From assembly GCF_000003815.2 (NCBI RefSeq), contig NC_049990.1, positions 5,798,757-5,862,756 of the forward strand: 64,000 bases of DNA, written 5' to 3'. Under the pieces are notes generated by a model that saw only the letters and a program-made list of their open reading frames with translations, did no database searches and was not told the DNA's origin. Positions 12,601 to 24,339 of this stretch are shown here, piece after piece. A program made the translations under genes and the position numbers. Each line of letters starts with the position of its first letter. The first letter of the stretch is position 1. Source of the DNA: Branchiostoma floridae (lineage: Eukaryota; Chordata; Leptocardii; Amphioxiformes; Branchiostomatidae).

Positions 12601-12946
12601 AATTGGTCAAAAAATCGCAAAAATAAGCATTTTGTTGTACTGTACACCAAAAGTGTTATCGAATTTATATGGGGGCATTATCAAGGCACATCTCTGTCAA
12701 ATTTCAGCTCATTTGGTTGTAATACCAGGGTACAGGGGCCAAAATATACAGTTTTGGTCTAGAATTGACCAAAAAAATCTCAATAAAATCATTTTAGAGG
12801 CAGATATGAAAAAACTGAGAAAAAAGCATCAAGGTATTGGCCCATTCTGCCTGTGCCAAATTTCAGGTCATTCGGTCCAGGAACGGCGGAGATGAATCAC
12901 TTTGAAGATTTGACAGGAGAAAGAAAGAAAGAAGAAAGAAAGAAAC
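9666..12946 (+). repeat. Copy 1 of a 3.28 kb direct tandem duplication
   Basis: Copy 1 starts ACTAGAAAGGCCGACATTTG and ends in an (AGAA)n tail after the text GGAACGGCGGAGATGAATCA. Copy 2 begins again 3281 bases later. Over the first kilobase the copies differ by only a handful of bases. Copy 1 has 336 bases (about 10746-11081) that copy 2 lacks, with the dinucleotide AC at both breakpoints. Within each copy a further diverged duplication exists (about 11100-11640 and 11640-12180, sharing GCTTATGAATATTAATTAGC), followed by an array of about 160 bp repeats. No gene is supported; the open frames in the array result from a repeat length divisible by three. Confidence 0.85.
12240..12900 (+). repeat. 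Array of ~160 bp repeats, four units
   Basis: The unit contains AATACCAGGGTACAGGGGCC, CCAAAAGTGTCCTTTTTTGG and AAGCATTTTGTTGTACTGTA, then CAAATTTCAGCTCATTTGGT. Starts are at about 12237, 12398, 12560 and 12724. The unit is about 162 bases, a multiple of three, so long open frames arise without coding meaning. The same unit, more diverged, makes up most of the arms of the foldback element at 17562-21818. Confidence 0.85.
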
Positions 12947-15900
12947 ACTAGAAAGGCCGACATTTGCTTAAGAGCAAATACAGCATATTTCAGCCATACC
13001 CCTTTCCACGCAACATTGGACTGTTCCAAATCACCCCTGCGCAAAAATGGAACATCCTCTTAACAGTACATTATCCCCCAAAGTGGACTGGTATTGTGAA
13101 TTGATTCCAGGTAAAAACAGAGCTTGCTTCTATTTTTCAGAAAATGACAATAATCACACCTTCCATTCAGAAAATTTTCATCATGACTGAAAATTGTTGA
13201 ATGACTTCATGTAATGTCATTAACAATTTTCAGTACGATAACTAGGTGTAAGTTTAAAAAAGTATAAGCTCCTTGTGATGTGGGTACATTTATTATTGCA
13301 GTGAACTTTTTTTATTCAAGTAGGGCATACGATTTAATAATTATCAAGCAGGTGCAGGTACTGTAGGAGCGTTTGTTTTCTTCAAGCTGTAAAACTGTTA
13401 AACTGTTTTACTTTGTATGCAATCAGCCATCGAGCTTATTCTTATTTTAGTTTAACAACTTCCTGCCAGACCCGGAAGATACGATTGAACCTTGTTCGAG
13501 GATTTATTTTCGTCTGTCTGGTCAGTCTGTTCATACCCTGGCGCTGAGAGTGTTTTATTGGGCTGAAACTCTGGCAGTTTAAAGTTACTTACAATTTAAA
13601 TGTTCAAAGTTTATGTCAAACAACAACAGCACTAGCAAATGTGGCCACTATAGACAGGTGGTCACTATAGAGAAAATGCTGATCTATTGACTAGGAGCCA
13701 TACGTTACACATGATTTCAGTACACTGATCATTAATCATATAAACATTGCACAGGTAAGCCAATTGTTTAGATGTACAATTAAGTTCAAATAATTCTGAA
13801 GAGAAATATTGATGAGAAAATAATCATTCTCGCCACTGTCTAACTTATAATTACGTATCAAAACTAAACGCAGATTTTCTAACTAACGCACCTTTCGCCG
13901 ACTTCATCAAAGGACCGCCGGCTATCAATCAAACACGGCTGTTGATTAGACTTAGAGTTTCAAACAGTCATGTGCTGTGTGCCAGTTGACAGCGAACTTC
14001 ATGCTACGTGATGTTTTACATTGCTTGGACCTTCTTTCCTACTGCTGAAGAGAAGTAAGTGACTGCTACGATTATCGCAGATATGGCCCTAAAAAAACTG
14101 ATAAAAGAAGCCTTCTCAATAGTCTAAAATGCAAGAGCTTCCGGGGGGGCTTCGCCCACCTGGGTCCCCCCCACAGTGGCCCTTCCCCTGGACCCCACCA
14201 GGGACATTCGGCGGCCCCCGGACCCCTGTCCGACGCTTTGAAAAAATCCTGGCGAGAAGTCTGTACGGCCTGAGTCTTCAAGTTAACGTATTGTGTGGTC
14301 CCGCTTATGAATATTAATTAGCCTTCACTTTCCTCTTCGCTGATTGGCTGAACCATTAATTGAATTAACTCTTCCTGCCGGCTAGACGCAGGTGCAGATG
14401 TCGGCTCTGTGGGGTGAACGTCCGAAAGGTCATGGCATGGAGAACGAAAGAAAACCAATTTCCCCCCAAAAAGTGCTGTAATTAAGCCTTTTACAGTACT
14501 TTATGCCAAAAATTTCACTTGGATCATTTTACCAACTATCTTATGCCTATCTATACCAAATGTTACTCATACCAGGGTACAGGGGTGCAAAATATACCGT
14601 TATAAGACCGTCAACAACAGTCGCACGGAGCTAACAGCGCAGCGAAAATACCATCGCTAGCGTTTCAATTTCGGATAACAAGTTATAAGTACTGTTGAAC
14701 TCAGTAACGTTAAAGTTTGTTTTTAGTTGCCTTTGACGGTTTGACCTGAAATAGTGTTACGCTAAACTCCTGAAGAGAAGTTAAGTGACTGCTGCGATTA
14801 TCATAGATATGCCCCTAAGAACTGATACAATATAAAGCCTTCTGAATAGTCTAAAATGCGAGAGCCTTAGGCGGGCTTCGCTCCCCCTGGCGGGAACACT
14901 GCTATATGCGGGATCATGAGGCCCCGCTTATGAATATTAATTAGCCTTTGGCCTCCTCTTCGCTGATTGGCTAGGTCTTTGATTCAATTAACTCTCCGGC
15001 TGACGCGCACAGGTGTGGCTCTGTGCGGGGTCACGGAAGGTCACGTCAGGAGGCCAAAAGAAAACAAATTTCCCCTCAGAAAAGTGCCAAAATTAATCAT
15101 TTTAAAGTTGTTTATGTCAAAAATTTGACTTGAATCTTGTTACCAAGTATCTAATGCCTATCTATACCAAATTTCAGGTCATTTAATTGTAATACCAGGG
15201 TACAGGTGCCAAAAGTGTCCTTTTTTGGTCAAAAATTGGCCAAAAATCGCAAAAATAAGCATTTTGTTGCACTGTACACCAAAAGTGTTATTGAATTTAT
15301 ATGAAGGGATTATCAAGGCACATCTGTGTCAAATTTCAGCTCATTCGGTTGCAATACCAAGGTACAGGAGCCAAAAGTGTCCTTTTTTGGTCAAAAATTG
15401 GTCAAAAAATCGCAAAAATATGCATTTTGTTGTACTGTACACCAAAAGTGTTATTGAATTTATATGGGGGCATTATCAGGGCACATCTCTGTCAAATTTC
15501 AGCTCATTTGGTTGTAATACCAGGGTACAGGGGCCAAAAGTGTCCTTTTTTGGTCAAAAATTGGTCAAAAAATCGCAAAAAATAAGCATTTTGTTGTACT
15601 GTACACCAAAAGTGTTATCGAATTTATATGGGGGCTTTATCAAGGCACATCTCTGTCAAATTTCAGCTCATTTGGTTGTAATACCAGGGTACAGGGGCCA
15701 AAAGTGTCCTTTTTTGGTCAAAAATTGGTCAAAAAATCGCAAAAATAAGCATTTTGTTGTACTGTACACCAAAAGTGTTATCGAATTTATATGGGGGCTT
15801 TATCAAGGCACATCTCTGTCAGATTTCAGCTCATTTGGTTGTAATACCAGGGTACAGGGGCCAAAATATACAGTTTTGGTCTAAAATTGACAAAAAAATC

Positions 15901-16061
15901 TCAATAAAATCATTTTAGAGGCAGATATGAAAAAACTGAGAAAAAAGCATTAAGGTATTGGCCCATTCTACCCCTGTGCTAAATTTCAGGTCATTCGGTC
16001 CAGGAACGGCGGAGATGAATCACTTTGAAGATTTGACAGGAGAAGAAGAAGAAGAAGAAAC
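12947..16061 (+). repeat. Copy 2 of the 3.28 kb direct tandem duplication
   Basis: Nearly identical to 9666-12946, but it lacks the 336 bp segment (junction at 14040) and has one more unit in the terminal array of about 160 bp repeats (five CAGGGTACAGG-type starts against four). It ends in an (AGA)n tract at about 16040-16061. The high identity points to a recent tandem duplication. Confidence 0.85.
15190..16020 (+). repeat. Array of ~160 bp repeats, five units
   Basis: This is the second copy of the array at 12240-12900 with one more unit; inner units are near-identical, as expected from recent unequal exchange. It produces a spurious open frame of over 200 codons. Confidence 0.85.
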
Positions 16062-16734
16062 AATATAATTACGAATACAATATATTTCACCATACTATGT
16101 ATGGCTGAAATATAATAATGCACATTTTGGTGCATGCACCTGGCCAAGGGGTATCTTCACCTTCAATATGACTGTTTTTCTAATATTTAGAAACTGGTAC
16201 GTTATATGCACCTACCCTATGGATATCTTCACCTCCAATATGACTGTTTTTCTAGTATTTAGGAACTGGTGTTTTACCCGTGTTTCTTAAGACTGGTACT
16301 TTACCAGTTTTTTGTAGCATTTAGCAACAGGTATATGAACTTGTGCGTAGATAGTGTCTATAATGAGAAACTATTATTCAATTGTGTTTTTCTTAGTGCT
16401 TTGGAAATGTTTTCTGCACAAGAAAGAAAATACTTTGACAAATTGAAAACATATAGCTGACGTATTCCGTACCATAGACGGTGTTGATTTATACGTTCAC
16501 AATAGCATTGTTTTCTATGCCACCTCTGCCATGTCGGCTGCAAAAAAAAATGTCCTTTCAATGTAGTGTTTGCACCGAACAAGGTATGACATCTTACGGT
16601 AATAAGGTGCCATATAGGTACCAGGTAACACACCAACTATGTTACTCACAGGTGCAGTATAGTAGCAGGTAGCGCACCTAATATGTAGTAACCAGCTGCT
16701 CTTAAGACCCCTCCGAGGAATACTAGTAATGTTC
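16062..16734. other. Right-hand interior of the G/C-ended element
   Basis: This includes a short hairpin at 16081-16112 (ATATTTCA ... TGAAATAT with an internal CATAC/GTATG stem). It also has two tandem copies of about 75 bases sharing TATCTTCACCT and ATATGACTGTTTTTCTA (about 16150-16280). No gene is seen. Confidence 0.5.
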
Positions 16735-17164
16735 TGGGGGGGGGGGGGCGAAAACGCTAAAGGGGGGCGAAAACGCTAGTGATCTCGCCCCCCGGGGGGG
16801 GGGGGGGCGAAAACCCTGTCCCACCGGATTCTAATATCTGGCTGGCCATCAACGCACAGTGCCTTGAAAATTCTCCGTGTTTTGGCTATGATGATTAAAT
16901 TATACAGATGACATCCGCGCGCACATCAATTTAGAATTCAACTCAAAGAAGATGAGAAATAAAAAAGAAATGGAGAATGTATTCTATGATATACCATACT
17001 CTGTGTGTTAAGTCATTCGGTCAACCTTCCTGATAACCTTCCGTGGAACGAAATGGCTACGGTCTTGCTTGGCTGAAAAATCCACCGTCAATGACACGAC
17101 AATGGTCTCGGCAGACGGACAAAGACGTGCACAGGTGTGCCCAAAGCAGGTGCAAAAATTACCG

Positions 17165-17420
17165 CTGGTCAGCGATTGGTCAAGCAATCAATGATCTGCA
17201 GGTATCATTGGCTGGTGCATGGCGACTGCTCTGTGATTGGTCCGTTAAGAGAATCCTGACCTGTTATTGGTCAGATAAATGCACTTTCTGCGATTGGCTA
17301 CGTATACCTCTGTTGATGAGATTTATCCTTGAATGGAGCAACGCGACTCACAGCGCCCTACTTGTGACGGCGATTTATAACATAACTGCAACTGGTCAGG
17401 TTTTGCGACGTTGTCGCGGA
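17165..17420 (+). promoter_or_regulatory. Candidate orphan promoter: five CCAAT boxes plus TATA-like box
   Basis: ATTGG (reverse CCAAT, NF-Y type) occurs at 17175, 17207, 17236, 17266 and 17293, spaced 32, 29, 30 and 27 bases. A TATA-like TTTATAA follows at 17374-17380, 77 bases after the last box, and a TGACG lies just before it. Regular spacing near three helical turns followed by a TATA box is the layout of an NF-Y driven promoter reading to the right. No coding exon is evident before the transposon that begins at 17562, so the transcript is unknown. Confidence 0.4.
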
Positions 17421-17561
17421 AGGAATGGCAATTATGTATTTGATTGAATGCATAGGGGAAAACTAGAAGCGGTCAAATCTTTAAATATTGTATTAAACTA
17501 AAGTTTGATCAAACGTCTATTATAGCGTTATACTAAACAAGTTTATTTCCAAAGTCATGCC

Positions 17562-20500
17562 TAGGGCTGGGTACCGGTACAGAAAATTCAGGTCCAGGTC
17601 CGGTTCAGGTCCAAAGGATCAGGTCCAGGTCCGGACCTAAACCTGGACCTGATGCAGTATGACTCATACCAATGGTCCATTTCACTACAAAGAAATCTGT
17701 TTGGTGGAGTATTAGATTTACACTGGCGTTTTAAAATTCTTCAACGCTAACTGCAACTGTACGATTGGCTGTAAAACTTGGTAGAAATTAAGAGGCTCTG
17801 TCTGTAAAAACCAAGCATAGGGTGGCCAAACTCAAAAAATCGATTTTCCTTAAATTTTGTGTGGTGGTAGGGCCTTGGTCCAAACCTACAAAAATGGCAA
17901 AGTTTTAGATCTGCGGTCACCGGTTGCCATGGCAACGGCCATTTTTCAAAATGGCGGATTTTCAGCAAGGGAAGGCCTTGGTCGCGTCCGAAATAGGCCT
18001 CCTTTGGACTCCTGTAGCCCCCACAAATTAACTGATATTTTATTGATTCTCGGATATGTTATTACCCATATTCTAATGAAAAAAATGATATATAGTGATG
18101 CTCAAAATGTTTTTGTAGTGAGGTGCAGCAGATGTTTGAAAATGATGTGTTTTCGTGAATTTCCAAAATTGACAAAAATCAATTTTTTGACCATTTTTAT
18201 TGACCATTAGGTCATTTACAGGCAAATCAATTTGCTTGATTTTTGGCACAGTTATAGTTTGAACCTTTGTATACATCATATGTAAAAAAAAGTTTGGGCC
18301 TTTTACGTATCGAACCGTGGTGGCCCCGAGAGTAAACCAATATTTCCATTTCAAGAAAATCGTAACCATAGAATTATTCCTGGAAAAACAGTCATAGCTT
18401 ACCCAAAATGAATTTCAGTTTCATGTTATGTAGCAGAGGAACTTACCTATCACTTATAAAAGCAGGGTTGTTCTAGATTTTTTTATAATTGCTTTTAAAA
18501 TGATTTTATTGAGTTTTTTTCGTCATTTTTAGACCAAAAAATGTATATTTTGGCCCAAGCACCCTGGTATTGCAACCAAATGACCTGAAATTTGGTATAG
18601 GAATGTCCTGGACAAGTACACACATGGGTTGATAACTGGTTTGCCATGTAATAGAACAAAATGCTGAATTTGGTGACTTTTTTTGGCATTTTCGGCCCAA
18701 AAAGTACATTTTTGGCCCCTGTACCCTGGTTTTACAACCGAATGCCCTGAAATTTGGTATAGGAATGCCCTGGACACATGCGCACATAGATTCAATAACC
18801 ATTTTGGCATACTGTTCAACAAAATGCTTAATTTTTTCCAAAAAAAGGACATTTTTGGCTCCCATACCCTGGTTTTACAACTGATGAATGACCTGGAATT
18901 CGGTATAGCAATGCCCTGAACATACATGTATGCGCACATGGATTCAATATAAGAATAACATGTTTTGCATACAGTACAACAAAATGCTTTATTTTGAACA
19001 TTTTGCCATTCTTTTTTCCCAAAATCATTTTTCGCTCCTGTTCCCTGGTTTTCCAAGTAAATAACCGGTAAAAATTTGGTATAGGAGCGCCTTGGGAATG
19101 GCTTTTATAACCCGTTTTTGCATACAGTGCAACAAAACGCGTAATGTTGTAATTTTTGGTCATTGTTTTACCCAAAGTACATTTCTGGCTCTTTCTGTAA
19201 TTTTTGGCGCCAAAAGTACATTTTTGGCCCATTGAACCCTGGTTTTACAACTAAATGACCTGAAATTTGGTATGGAAATGCCCTGGACACATGCGCACAT
19301 AGAGTCAATAATAATTTTGGCATGATGATGGCTGTTTCTTCGTATCCGAAGATCAATGGTAGGCAGAAAAGGTTGATTAGACGACCAGTCTGCCTGGCCT
19401 GCACGTGACTATTTTTAAGGTGAAGGAGGGGTGTGCACTCCCTTCTCCACCCTCTCGTCTACTGGCGCACTAAGTCATACAGGGACAGAACTATTTGCCA
19501 CGTAAGACGGCCTCAGCAGATGCAGGTTTATTATTTGGAGTTTCCGTCTCCTAGGAGGACTTCCGACCAAGGATGTGAGGGGTTCCTCCTACCCCCGATC
19601 GCGCAACTCGTGTGTCATGGCGGGTGCGTCATGCCCGAACATGCCCCTAAGGCTTGTCTCGGCCACAAAGCCCCGCCAAGGCCACTAGCCGAAGCTAGAA
19701 CCTTGAACCTTGAACGTGGACATCTTTGAGATGCCGAAGCTAGATACTCATTTAAACCTGAGTTAAGTGAGGAAAGTCGTGTAAAGTGCCTTTCCCAAGG
19801 GCACAAGATCGGTGACACAGCAGTCGGATTCGAACCCGCCACCTCTCGGTTTCGAGCCGAATGCTTGTCATACAGTACAGCAAAATGATGAATTTTGTGT
19901 TTTTTTGCCATTATTTTTACCCCCCCAAAAAAACATTTTGGCTCCTGTACCCTGTTTTTTCCAACTAAATAATCTGAAATTCTGAAACTTTTTGGCAATT
20001 TACAAAGACACGTCATCTTTTAACATTTGCTGCACCTCACTACAAAAAACTTTCGAGTATAACTTTATATCACTTTTCTTATTACTAAATATGGGTAATA
20101 ACATATACGGGAATCAATAGAATATCTCTTACTTTGTGGGGGTTACAGGCGTCTAGGAGGTCATTTGCCTGTAATGCCTAATAGGGAACAGGAGCCAGAA
20201 ATGTACTTTGGGTAAAACAATGACCCAAAAGTACAACATTAAGCGTTTTGTTGCACTGTATGCAAAAATGGGCTATAAAAGCCATTTCCAAGGCGCTCCT
20301 ATACCAAATTTTTACCGGTTATTTACTTGGAAAACCAAGGAACAGGAGCGAAAATGATTTTGGGAAAAAAGAATGGCAAAAAGTTCAAAATAAAGCATTT
20401 TGTTGTACTGTATGCAAAACATGTTATTGAATCCATGTGCGCATACATGTATGTTCAGGGCATTGCTATACCGAATTCCAGGTCATTCAGTTGTAAAACC

Positions 20501-21818
20501 AGGGTATGGGACCCAAAAATGTACTTTTTTTTGGAAAAAAATAAACCAAAAATCACAAAATTAAGCATTTTGTTTGAACAGTATGCCAAAATGGTTATTG
20601 AATCTATGTGCGCATGTGTCCAGGGCATTCCTATACCAAATTTCAGGGCATTCGGTTGTAAAACCACTGGGTACAGGGGCCAAAAATGTACTTTTTGGGC
20701 CGAAAATGCCAAAAAAAAGTCACCAAATTCAGCATTTTGTTCTATTACATGGCAAACCAGTTATCAATCCATGTGTGTACTTGTCCAGGACATTCCTATA
20801 CCAAATTTCAGGTCATTTGGTTGCAATACCAGGGTGCTTGGGCCAAAATATACATTTTTTGGTCTAAAAATGACGAAAAAAACTCAATAAAATCATTTTA
20901 AAGGCAATTATAAAAAAATCTAGAACAACCCTGCTTTTATAAGTGATAGGTAAGTTCCTCTGCTACATAACATGAAACTGAAATTCATTTTGGGTAAGCT
21001 ATGACTGTTTTTCCAGGAATAATTCTATGGTTACGATTTTCTTGAAATGGAAATATTGGTTTACTCTCGGGGCCACCACGGTTCGATACGTAAAAGGCCC
21101 AAACTTTTTTTTACATATGATGTATACAAAGGTTCAAACTATAACTGTGCCAAAAATCAAGCAAATTGATTTGCCTGTAAATGAGCTAATGGTCAATAAA
21201 AATGGTCAAAAATTGATTTTTGTCAATTTTGGAAATTCACGAAAACACATCATTTTCAAACATCTGCTGCACCTCACTACAAAAACATTTTGAGCATCAC
21301 TATATATCATTTTTTTCATTAGAATATGGGTAATAACATATCCGAGAATCAATAAAATATCAGTTAATTTGTGGGGGCTACAGGAGTCCAAAGGAGGCCT
21401 ATTTCGGACGCGACCAAGACCTTCCCTTGCTGAAAATCCGCCATTTTGAAAAATGGCCGTTGCCATGGCAACCGGTGACCGCAGATCTAAAACTTTGCCA
21501 TTTTTGTAGGTTTGGACCAAGGCCCTACCACCACACAAAATTTAAGGAAAATCGATTTTTTGAGTTTGGCCAACTTTTTCTGATTTTGCTTGGTTTTTAC
21601 AGACATCAGCTCTTAATATAAACTCTACTCTACTTCACTCTTGTTATTTTCTTCCACCTGTAAGCGCCAAAACGTGTGAATTCCTGATAAAATAATCTGT
21701 TAATTTTCTAATCGGTCCAACATCCGGTCCACCTAATTCTTTCAGGTCCGGTTTTCTGGACCGGTCCAATAAGAAAAACCGGTTTTATACCGGTACGCTG
21801 TACCGATACCCAGCCCTA
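17562..21818. mobile_element. hAT-like foldback element, 4.26 kb, non-autonomous
   Basis: The ends are TAGGGCTGGGTACCGGTACA on the left and, read on the other strand, TAGGGCTGGGTATCGGTACA on the right. An exact 8-base target duplication GTCATGCC flanks it (17554-17561 and 21819-21826). Eight-base duplications and TAGGGCTGGG-type ends are typical of the hAT superfamily. The inside is a giant inverted repeat with its axis near 19.70 kb: about 17.80-19.19 kb pairs with 20.21-21.60 kb at high identity, and much of each arm is the roughly 160 bp repeat. A SINE-like insertion fills much of the centre. No transposase gene is present. Open frames in the arms mirror each other and are not genes. Confidence 0.8.
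19328..19868 (-). mobile_element. tRNA-derived SINE-like insertion at the foldback centre
   Basis: On the minus strand a perfect polymerase III B box GGTTCGAATCC lies at 19826-19836. It is followed by GGGAAAGGCACTTTACACGA and a CTTAACTCAGG / AGTATCTAGC segment. The same order of motifs, more diverged, occurs at 31.3-31.56 kb. The interruption breaks the repeat unit TTGGCATACAGTACA of the host element, showing insertion after the foldback formed. No clean target duplication was seen; the far boundary is approximate. Confidence 0.55.
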
Positions 21819-21826
21819 GTCATGCC

Positions 21827-22521
21827 CGAAGGCTAATTGCAGGAACATTCTCGAGGGAAACAAAATACAATGTAGTACAATAATATCATAATAATATTAT
21901 AATAATATAATATAATAATATAACAATAATATTATCATAATATCAATATGCATATCGTCCGATCAGGCCTAGGCCCGATCGACACTCTCAATTGCGCTGG
22001 ACTTGCCTAACGTTGTGACGATACTGTTAAGTTGTGGCTGTAGAACTTCCAGTGATATCTAACACAACCTTCCCAGAATGCTTTCTACTTGTCGCTGAAG
22101 AAAGCGTTTGCGGTTCTGCCGGTGGGACTGCGGGAGGTGGAACAGCTCGGGTCAGGGTTCACCTCTACATTGGAGTCTAGCAATGGATAAATAACAATTT
22201 TGGAATAATAGACCTCCATGTACGAGAACACATTCTTCTTTGTGCCATACAAATCATGTCAACCGCCTAACCGACTGAAAAGACCCTGTTTCAAGCCTCA
22301 CACACTGCACACATACTAAGAATGACATGCTGGTTCACGGACATGTGTGACCCTGCATGACCCGAGCCTTAGCCGAATGTAAGGTCTATTGTATTTTGGC
22401 AAATACCTTGTAATCCAGTAAACATTGGCATCTGTGACGCACATTACATTCTACAGTTAATGAGTCACTGCCACCTTGCCTTAGCTAGCAGCGTGGGGAA
22501 CTAGTCTGTCAGCAACGTAAC
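21827..22521. other. Upstream region of cassette B gene 1
   Basis: It contains an AATAAT/TAATAT-rich simple repeat at about 21868-21950 and otherwise unique DNA. No exon is supported. As the 700 bases before the start codon at 22522, it should hold the promoter of cassette B gene 1; no TATA box stood out. Confidence 0.5.
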
Positions 22522-23488
22522 ATGTCTTGGGAATACAACAAACTAAGGACGACATCAACGTTGTCTTTGAGCAACGATGATCCTGTGTATGTGGACAAGA
22601 ATGGAATAAGGAAGAGTAAGAGGAACATTTTCCGGAGCCATTCGATGCCACCGGGGGCCAAGCGGCCCAGCTACGGAAGAGGAACAACTTCCAAGTCGAA
22701 TAAATACAAATCGCTGGGGTTTCTGCAAACTAGCGATCGAACGAGAGTTTCTGCAAAAGATTCAGAATCTTCGGAAGACTACGAGGCGTCAAGGTAAATC
22801 ATATATACAGTTACGCTATGATTCATGATGCTTACTAATCCCTTTGACCGTTTAATTGCAATATGCTGCGACAACATAACCTTTGGTCACGTACGTTTGT
22901 GTTATCATATACATTTAGCTACAGCTGGTGACAAAGAAGCCAGTTCTGTAAATTCAAAGTTGAGGATCATAAGATTTTTTTGCGAACGTTTTGGCATTCA
23001 AACTTCTAAACCAAAAATCTATATGTGTATATTATAACATGCAACTGATTCATCAGACGTAAATTGTTGTTATGCCGATTTATGTTCTTACATTAAAACA
23101 CATTTTGATATATTTCAGAGAGGTGCTCAATCTTATTGAGAGGATGATGAAGTACTTCAGAGCCTTGCCTTTCTTCATGATAATAGAAAAGGCTAAGGTC
23201 ATCAAAGCTCTACAAGATGTCAAACAACGTCTCACCTCTGCTAACGGTCGTGTGAAACAGCACGAGGCAAAGTTGAGGAGGATTTTGTACAAATTAGGAC
23301 AACTTGACTCGGATGTGTACGACCTTCATGATCCTGATGATGTTCATCTTCTTCATCAGAACTGGAAGAATCTGTATGATGAGATAGAAGCTTGGTTGGG
23401 GGGACCCGAGGCAGCAATGACAAGCGACTCATCAAGCGATACAGATGATGACCGAGATCAGCGGAAGAGTTTGACGAAGTCCGCATAA
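22522..23488 (+). CDS. Cassette B gene 1, uncharacterised coiled-coil protein (213 aa)
   Basis: Exon 1 is 22522-22793 (MSWEYNKLRTTSTLSLSN, donor AAG|GTAAAT, phase 2). Exon 2 is 23119-23488 (acceptor TATTTCAG), giving 213 residues with the frame preserved. Exon 1 is basic and serine-rich (YGRGTTSKSNKYKSLGF) and looks disordered. Exon 2 has a helix with SANGRVKQHEAKLRRILYKL, then NWKNLYDEIEAWLGGPEAA and an acidic serine-rich tail, closely matching cassette A gene 1. The strong conservation of exon 2 against divergence of exon 1 suggests the helix plus the EAWLGG segment is the functional core. The family is not recognised. It lies 1.57 kb upstream of gene 2 on the same strand. Confidence 0.65.
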
Positions 23489-24339
23489 CCCCGCTTGTCT
23501 TTCAACCCCGTGTATCTTACATTGTGAAACTCCATAGCTGTTTGGATATTTACCTCCATGAAATGTCATGGAGGTCATATTTTACCCTGCGTTTGTGTGT
23601 GTGTCTGTGTAAACAAGATAACTCAAGAATGGCTGGGTGGATTGGTTTCATACTTGGTGTGTTGGTAGTGTGTGATGAAAGCTGGAAATGATTAGATTTT
23701 GGGCCCCCTAGCGGCTCCCCTTGGTACTCACAAAAGCTCTAAATATTCATGGAGGTATGAGGTCGCCGAACTCTAGTTTTGAATGTTTTATATGTTTGAA
23801 TATTTCGCTTTCAAGATCGTGATAATTTAAAATACTATAATTTCTACTATTAAGTATTGTGTAATAATATTCGAAATACGTCACATGATATTGTTACCCA
23901 TTTCACATTTACATATAACAGCCAAATAGTAATTACCTTCGCCAGAAGGTTTTGTTTTTAGCGTGTTTGTATGTCTGTCTGTCTGTGTGTGTGTCAACGG
24001 CATAATTCGAGAAGCCTTGGATGGATCCTTATGATATATTTTTCAAACTGCATACTCGATAGCACGTAAAGTTGCAAGTCTCTACTGAAGCGCTTATTCT
24101 TTGTCTCGTTTACAGTTAAAGATTAGGAGAAGTATACATTATAACTAAAAAACTGTACATATATCATTGAGTTTTTGTTGTGATAAATAAAAAGTACAGT
24201 CTGCTTTTTTAATTCTTGTCTAATTTGTTGAAAATTTTGGTTTCCGTGTAACGTTGAGTGTGTTAATTGCTTGAAGTAGATTTCGTCAAAACCATCAGAA
24301 GACATTGGAACAAAAACAGAGTTTGCAAATGGGATGTTT

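Larger units (their letters stand above)
9178..16830. mobile_element. Large element with inverted G/C-rich termini, superfamily unknown
   Basis: The left end reads CCGGTGTGCACAGCGTTCTC followed by a run of C. The reverse complement of the right end reads CCGGTGGGACAGGGTTTTCG followed by a run of C. Just inside both ends are minisatellite-like blocks of GATCTCGCCCCCC and CCTTTAGCGATTTCG type (9198-9313 and 16735-16812, opposite orientation). These look like terminal inverted repeats of one DNA element of about 7.65 kb. No target duplication is obvious and no transposase was found, so it would be non-autonomous. Its interior is the 3.28 kb tandem duplication at 9666-16061. Confidence 0.45.

Noticed and set aside
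15225..15884. Open frame of 219 codons on the plus strand, and its relative at 12343-12762
   Set aside because: It is a readthrough of tandem repeats about 162 bases long, a multiple of three. The peptide itself is periodic, all frames of the array are similarly open, and no start, splice or family signal exists.
17043..17447. 134-codon open frame on the plus strand
   Set aside because: The frame runs through the CCAAT-box array, and its W/I-rich periodic residues come from the repeated ATTGG; promoter-like DNA is the better reading.
17857..18210. 117-codon frame and its mirror image at 21206-21538
   Set aside because: Same foldback arms; identical because of the inverted repeat, not because of gene conservation.
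18529..19056. Open frames of 119-175 codons on the minus strand and matching plus-strand frames at 20327-20890
   Set aside because: They lie in the inverted arms of the hAT foldback and mirror each other; they translate repeat units and contain no known domain.
19800..19870. Possible tRNA gene because of a perfect B box
   Set aside because: No matching A box or acceptor stem pairing was found and the context matches a SINE, so it is not a tRNA gene.
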